This document shows positions 60,916 to 64,000 of a stretch of 64,000 bases of DNA, one piece after another; the stretch's first letter is position 1, and every line of letters begins with the position of its first letter. This DNA comes from Pedobacter sp. MC2016-14. Lineage in GTDB: Bacteria; Bacteroidota; Bacteroidia; Sphingobacteriales; Sphingobacteriaceae. The DNA lies in assembly GCF_020991475.1 (NCBI RefSeq), contig NZ_JAJMPA010000002.1, positions 310,001-374,000 on the forward strand, read 5' to 3'. A program made the position numbers and the translations under genes. The notes under the pieces were generated by a model that was not told where the DNA came from, made no database searches, and saw only the letters and a program-made list of their open reading frames with translations.

Positions 60916-62304
60916 ATGAAACTTTATAAAAATACGATAACGAGTACACTTTACAGATTAATGCTAGCTGTTGCTGTGTGTACAATGGCAGTTTTTTCCA
61001 GTGAAGCAAGCGCACAGCAGTATTATAATGTACTTAAATACGGTGCAAAAAATGATAGCAGTAAACTGGCTACAACAGCTATTAAAAATGCCATTGAGGC
61101 AGCTTCGAAAGCCGGTGGTGGCACTGTTTATTTCCCCGCTGGGAAATACCTGACCGGTGCTATACACCTGAAAAGCAACATTACCATTTTTATTGACGCA
61201 GGTGCGGAACTTCATTTTAGTGATAATTTTGACGATTACCTGCCAATGGTAAAAAGTCGTTATGAGGGCGTGGATGTAACCAGTTTTTCTCCCTTATTTT
61301 ATGCTTATAAAGCTGAGAACATCACGATTATGGGCCGCGGGATAATAGATGGACACGGTAAAAAATGGTGGGATTTTGTAGAAGGGTATAAAGAGGGACA
61401 AGCGCGTTCAAAATGGCAGCATACTTTTGATGGTTTAAATAAAGATATTCTGTTGCCCGATGATCCCAGACAAATGAAAAGGGGCTTTTTACGTCCCCCT
61501 TTTATCCAGCCTATGTTCTGTAAAAATGTATTGATAGAGGGAATTACCATTAGGAATTCGCCATTCTGGACCGTTAACCCGGAGTTCTGCGAAAATGTAA
61601 CGGTACATGCTGTAACCATCAATAATCCACATTCACCAAATACAGATGGCATCAATCCAGAGTCCTGCAACAACGTGCACATTTCCAATTGCCACATCAG
61701 CGTAGGTGACGACTGTATCACCATCAAATCTGGTAAAGATGCACCGGGAAGGAAAATGGCTACTCCTGCACAAAATTATACCATCACCAATTGTACCATG
61801 TTATCAGGACACGGCGGTGTTGTGATTGGCAGTGAGATGTCTGGCGATGTGAAAATGATTACCATTTCCAACTGTGTTTTTGACGGTACAGACCGAGGCA
61901 TCCGCATTAAAACTGCCAGGGGCAGGGGAGGTGTGGTAGAAGACATCCGTGTGGATAACATCGTCATGAAAAACATCCGCCAGCAGGCCATTGTACTTGA
62001 CATGCAATATGCCAAATCAGAGGTAGAGCCTGTATCTGAACGTACGCCAAGGTTCAGGAACATTCATTTCAGCAACATTACCGCCCAGGCCAACCAGGCA
62101 GGATTTATCAACGGTATTGAAGAAATGCCTATAGAAAATATCACGTTTAATAACATGAATATTGATGCGAAAAGAGGCTTTACCATAAGGGAGGCTAAGA
62201 ACATCAGGTTTCAGCAGTTTCAAATTACTTCCGAAATAGGTCCTGCAATTGACGCTAAAAACGTAAAGCAGTTTACCATTGACGGCGTTGTTAAGGATTA
62301 CTAA
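60916..62304 (+). CDS. GH28 polygalacturonase-like enzyme
   Basis: This is a 462-residue GH28 enzyme with a signal peptide (ending EASAQ). The right-handed beta-helix carries the family residues D244 (NTDG), D265 and D266 (GDD), H299 (GHGG) and R330/K332 (RIK), a full active site. GH28 enzymes hydrolyse alpha-1,4 galacturonosyl links in pectins or in RG-I and RG-II side chains. It begins 16 bases after the MGH1-like stop and ends 10 bases before the GH95 gene. Exo versus endo action cannot be read directly. Confidence 0.93.
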   Translation: MKLYKNTITSTLYRLMLAVAVCTMAVFSSEASAQQYYNVLKYGAKNDSSKLATTAIKNAIEAASKAGGGTVYFPAGKYLTGAIHLKSNITIFIDAGAELHFSDNFDDYLPMVKSRYEGVDVTSFSPLFYAYKAENITIMGRGIIDGHGKKWWDFVEGYKEGQARSKWQHTFDGLNKDILLPDDPRQMKRGFLRPPFIQPMFCKNVLIEGITIRNSPFWTVNPEFCENVTVHAVTINNPHSPNTDGINPESCNNVHISNCHISVGDDCITIKSGKDAPGRKMATPAQNYTITNCTMLSGHGGVVIGSEMSGDVKMITISNCVFDGTDRGIRIKTARGRGGVVEDIRVDNIVMKNIRQQAIVLDMQYAKSEVEPVSERTPRFRNIHFSNITAQANQAGFINGIEEMPIENITFNNMNIDAKRGFTIREAKNIRFQQFQITSEIGPAIDAKNVKQFTIDGVVKDY

Positions 62305-62314
62305 TTAATACTAA

Positions 62315-64000
62315 ATGAGGTGTTCACAGTTTATTGTACTTTCCCTGTTTGCCTGTTTATTGCTCAGCAATGTAGTTTACGGTCAGGATCAAAACACACT
62401 TTGGTACACTAAACCTGCAGAAAAGTGGACTGATGCCTTGCCAATTGGCAACGGCAGGATAGGCGCGATGGTTTTTGGTACCATAGCAACCGAGCACCTT
62501 CAGTTTAATGAACAGACGCTTTGGACTGGCGGACCTCGCGATCCCAATCATAAGGGAGCGTCAAAGTACCTGCCTCAAATCAGACAACTACTTGCCGATG
62601 GAAAGCAGTCTGAGGCAGAGAACCTGGCAGCAGAGCATTTTATGGGTATTAAAACAGCCGCTGGAGATAAAGAGCAGTGGTTTAAGGCCATGCGCGCCTT
62701 ACAAGGCATGGTCGGCAACCCCGCACTTGAAAAGTATGATGATCGCTCCTGGAAAGAAATAGCTGTACCTAGCTATGAGGGATGGGAACAGGTGGGTTTA
62801 ACAGATGTAGATGGTGCAGTTTGGTTTAGAACAACCATTGATGTACCTGGAAATTGGTTAGGTAAAAATCTTGTACTCGACTTAAACCGTGTCAGAGATC
62901 AGGATTTTACTTATGTAAATGGGGTATTGATTGGCAATACGGACGGAACAGCTGCCAGAAAATATACCATACCGGCAAAGCTGATTAAAAAAGGCATAAA
63001 TACCATTGCTGTACAAGTGCTTAATTACTTTGATAAGGGTGGAATTGCGGGATACAAGGATACCAAAAGGCATATTGGTGTTTATCCGGAAGGAGAAAAT
63101 ATAAATGAGGGGATCTCGCTGGTTAAATCCTGGAAATATAAAATTCAAGACAATGAACCTCCTGCTGTAGCACAGTTTCAAGCCAGTTACCAGCCCTTTG
63201 GTGATTTGTACCTGGACTTTAAGCTGCCAAAGGCTGTGCCGCTTCATTATAAAAGATCATTGGACTTAAGCACTGCCCTGGCCCGGACTTCATTTGAGCT
63301 TGCTGGTGTAAATTATGTGAGGGAGTATTTCGCCAGTCAGCCAGATCAGGCCATTGTCATTCGGCTCAATGCCGATAAAAAGGGCAGGATCAGTTTCAAT
63401 GCAAGATTAATCAGCCCACATCATTATGCTGTACTTAAAAAGATTGATCCTCATACCGTAGCACTTTCCTTTCAGGTTAGCAACGGGGTTTTAAAAGGTG
63501 AAAGCAGGTTGCGGGTTCTTGTAAAAAGCGGTACAGTTCAAATTAAAGGAACTGAATTGAGCATTAGCAATGCAGATGAGGCCACACTTTACCTTAGCGC
63601 AGGAACCAATTTTGTAAATGATCATAATGTAACAGCGAAGCCTGATGTACAGTGCATTAAAGCACTAGCCGGACTTAAATCTAAATCTTATCAGCAAGTA
63701 AAGGCTGCTCATGTAAAAGAGTACCAGCAGTATTACAATCGTTTTGCGATTGATCTAGGAAAAGGGGAACATGAAAACTTACCTACTGATGAAAGGATAG
63801 CTTTATTTTCAAAATCTAATGACCCTTCATTTGCTGCCTTATTTATGCAATATGGCCGTTACCTGCTCATTTCCAGCTCAAGACCAGGTTCAGTAGAACC
63901 GGCAAATCTTCAGGGCATTTGGAACGATTTGCTAACACCACCCTGGGGTAGTAAATACACCACCAATATAAACCTGCAAATGAATTACTGGCCCTCAGAG
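62315..64000 (+). CDS. GH95 alpha-L-fucosidase/galactosidase with inserted domain, 3' cut
   Basis: The frame is open from an ATG at 62315 to the window edge, giving 562 residues. A signal peptide (ending VVYGQ) leads to the GH95 N-terminal domain (WTDALPIGNGRIGAMVFG and LQFNEQTLWTGGP). At about residues 112-288 a beta-sandwich-like insert interrupts it (VWFRTTIDVP, then TYVNGVLIGNTDG), similar to the sugar-binding domain of GH2 enzymes, before SYQPFGDLYLDF resumes the family pattern. The (alpha/alpha)6 barrel begins near residue 475 (LQGIWNDLLTPPWGSKYTTNIN). GH95 acts on alpha-L-fucose or alpha-L-galactose ends; in pectin loci the latter fits RG-II chain A. The end lies outside the window. 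Confidence 0.88.
   Translation, partial: MRCSQFIVLSLFACLLLSNVVYGQDQNTLWYTKPAEKWTDALPIGNGRIGAMVFGTIATEHLQFNEQTLWTGGPRDPNHKGASKYLPQIRQLLADGKQSEAENLAAEHFMGIKTAAGDKEQWFKAMRALQGMVGNPALEKYDDRSWKEIAVPSYEGWEQVGLTDVDGAVWFRTTIDVPGNWLGKNLVLDLNRVRDQDFTYVNGVLIGNTDGTAARKYTIPAKLIKKGINTIAVQVLNYFDKGGIAGYKDTKRHIGVYPEGENINEGISLVKSWKYKIQDNEPPAVAQFQASYQPFGDLYLDFKLPKAVPLHYKRSLDLSTALARTSFELAGVNYVREYFASQPDQAIVIRLNADKKGRISFNARLISPHHYAVLKKIDPHTVALSFQVSNGVLKGESRLRVLVKSGTVQIKGTELSISNADEATLYLSAGTNFVNDHNVTAKPDVQCIKALAGLKSKSYQQVKAAHVKEYQQYYNRFAIDLGKGEHENLPTDERIALFSKSNDPSFAALFMQYGRYLLISSSRPGSVEPANLQGIWNDLLTPPWGSKYTTNINLQMNYWPSE

Noticed and set aside
61305-61727. 140-codon frame opposite the GH28 gene
   Set aside because: Shadow of a gene with a complete GH28 active site.

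Overview
The window looks like a chromosome segment of a Bacteroidota bacterium, most likely Sphingobacteriaceae and Pedobacter-like; the genus is inferred, not shown. Support comes from a SusC/SusD pair with an ECF sigma factor and FecR anti-sigma, a moxR-bat operon, a DUF3276 PUR protein, a long-form NusB, A/T-rich intergenic DNA with TAnnTTTG promoter elements, and many lipoprotein and glycan-degrading genes. No rRNA, tRNA, IS element, phage gene or CRISPR array was seen.

Layout. 1-6930 (minus): moxR, DUF58, a BatD-like protein, batA, batB, batC and batD (cut by the left edge), a Bat-type aerotolerance/envelope operon. 7015-8229: two small unknown proteins and an ECF sigma factor. 8329-11515: an ABC-2 exporter (ATPase plus a GldF/GldG-like fusion) lying between the sigma factor and its FecR partner (11573-12727), followed by SusC (12933) and SusD (16643) and a strong terminator. 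18134-22116: a YbbA/YbbP-like ABC pair divergent from a TesA-like lipoprotein. 22307-25406: a BglX-type GH3 enzyme and a secreted esterase. 25410-30269: an EmrAB-TolC-type efflux operon divergent from an AraC regulator. 30340-34463: two ferritin-like exported proteins divergent from cydAB. 34564-41969: a HAD phosphatase, a VirJ/AcvB-like hydrolase facing MprF, and a lipid-linked sugar set (GT87-like, GT2, deacetylase, GtrA). 42067-46955: an XRE regulator, a 415-bp non-coding stretch, a CBM9-like Gly-rich protein with an outer-membrane barrel, and an unknown protein. 47043-56377: mostly housekeeping genes (PUR protein, ABC exporter, nusB, DUF1573, yajC, YbbR, coaE, MBL exonuclease, DUF5522, MarR, ZIP, PAP2, methyltransferase). 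56607-64000: a pectin-type glycoside hydrolase run (GH67/GH20-like, MGH1-like, GH28, GH95 cut by the right edge).

The main themes are the cell envelope and plant glycan use. The sigma/FecR/SusC set should be a cell-surface signalling system, because SusC carries the STN domain that talks to FecR. MprF with the VirJ-like hydrolase could make and remove lysyl-phosphatidylglycerol, next to an Arn-like set of lipid-sugar enzymes. The right end encodes enzymes that together could take apart pectin side chains. The most unusual items are the ABC cassette flanked by a repeated spacer between sigma and anti-sigma, the MprF/VirJ-like pairing, the CBM9-like/barrel pair, and the pectin cluster with an inserted-domain GH95.
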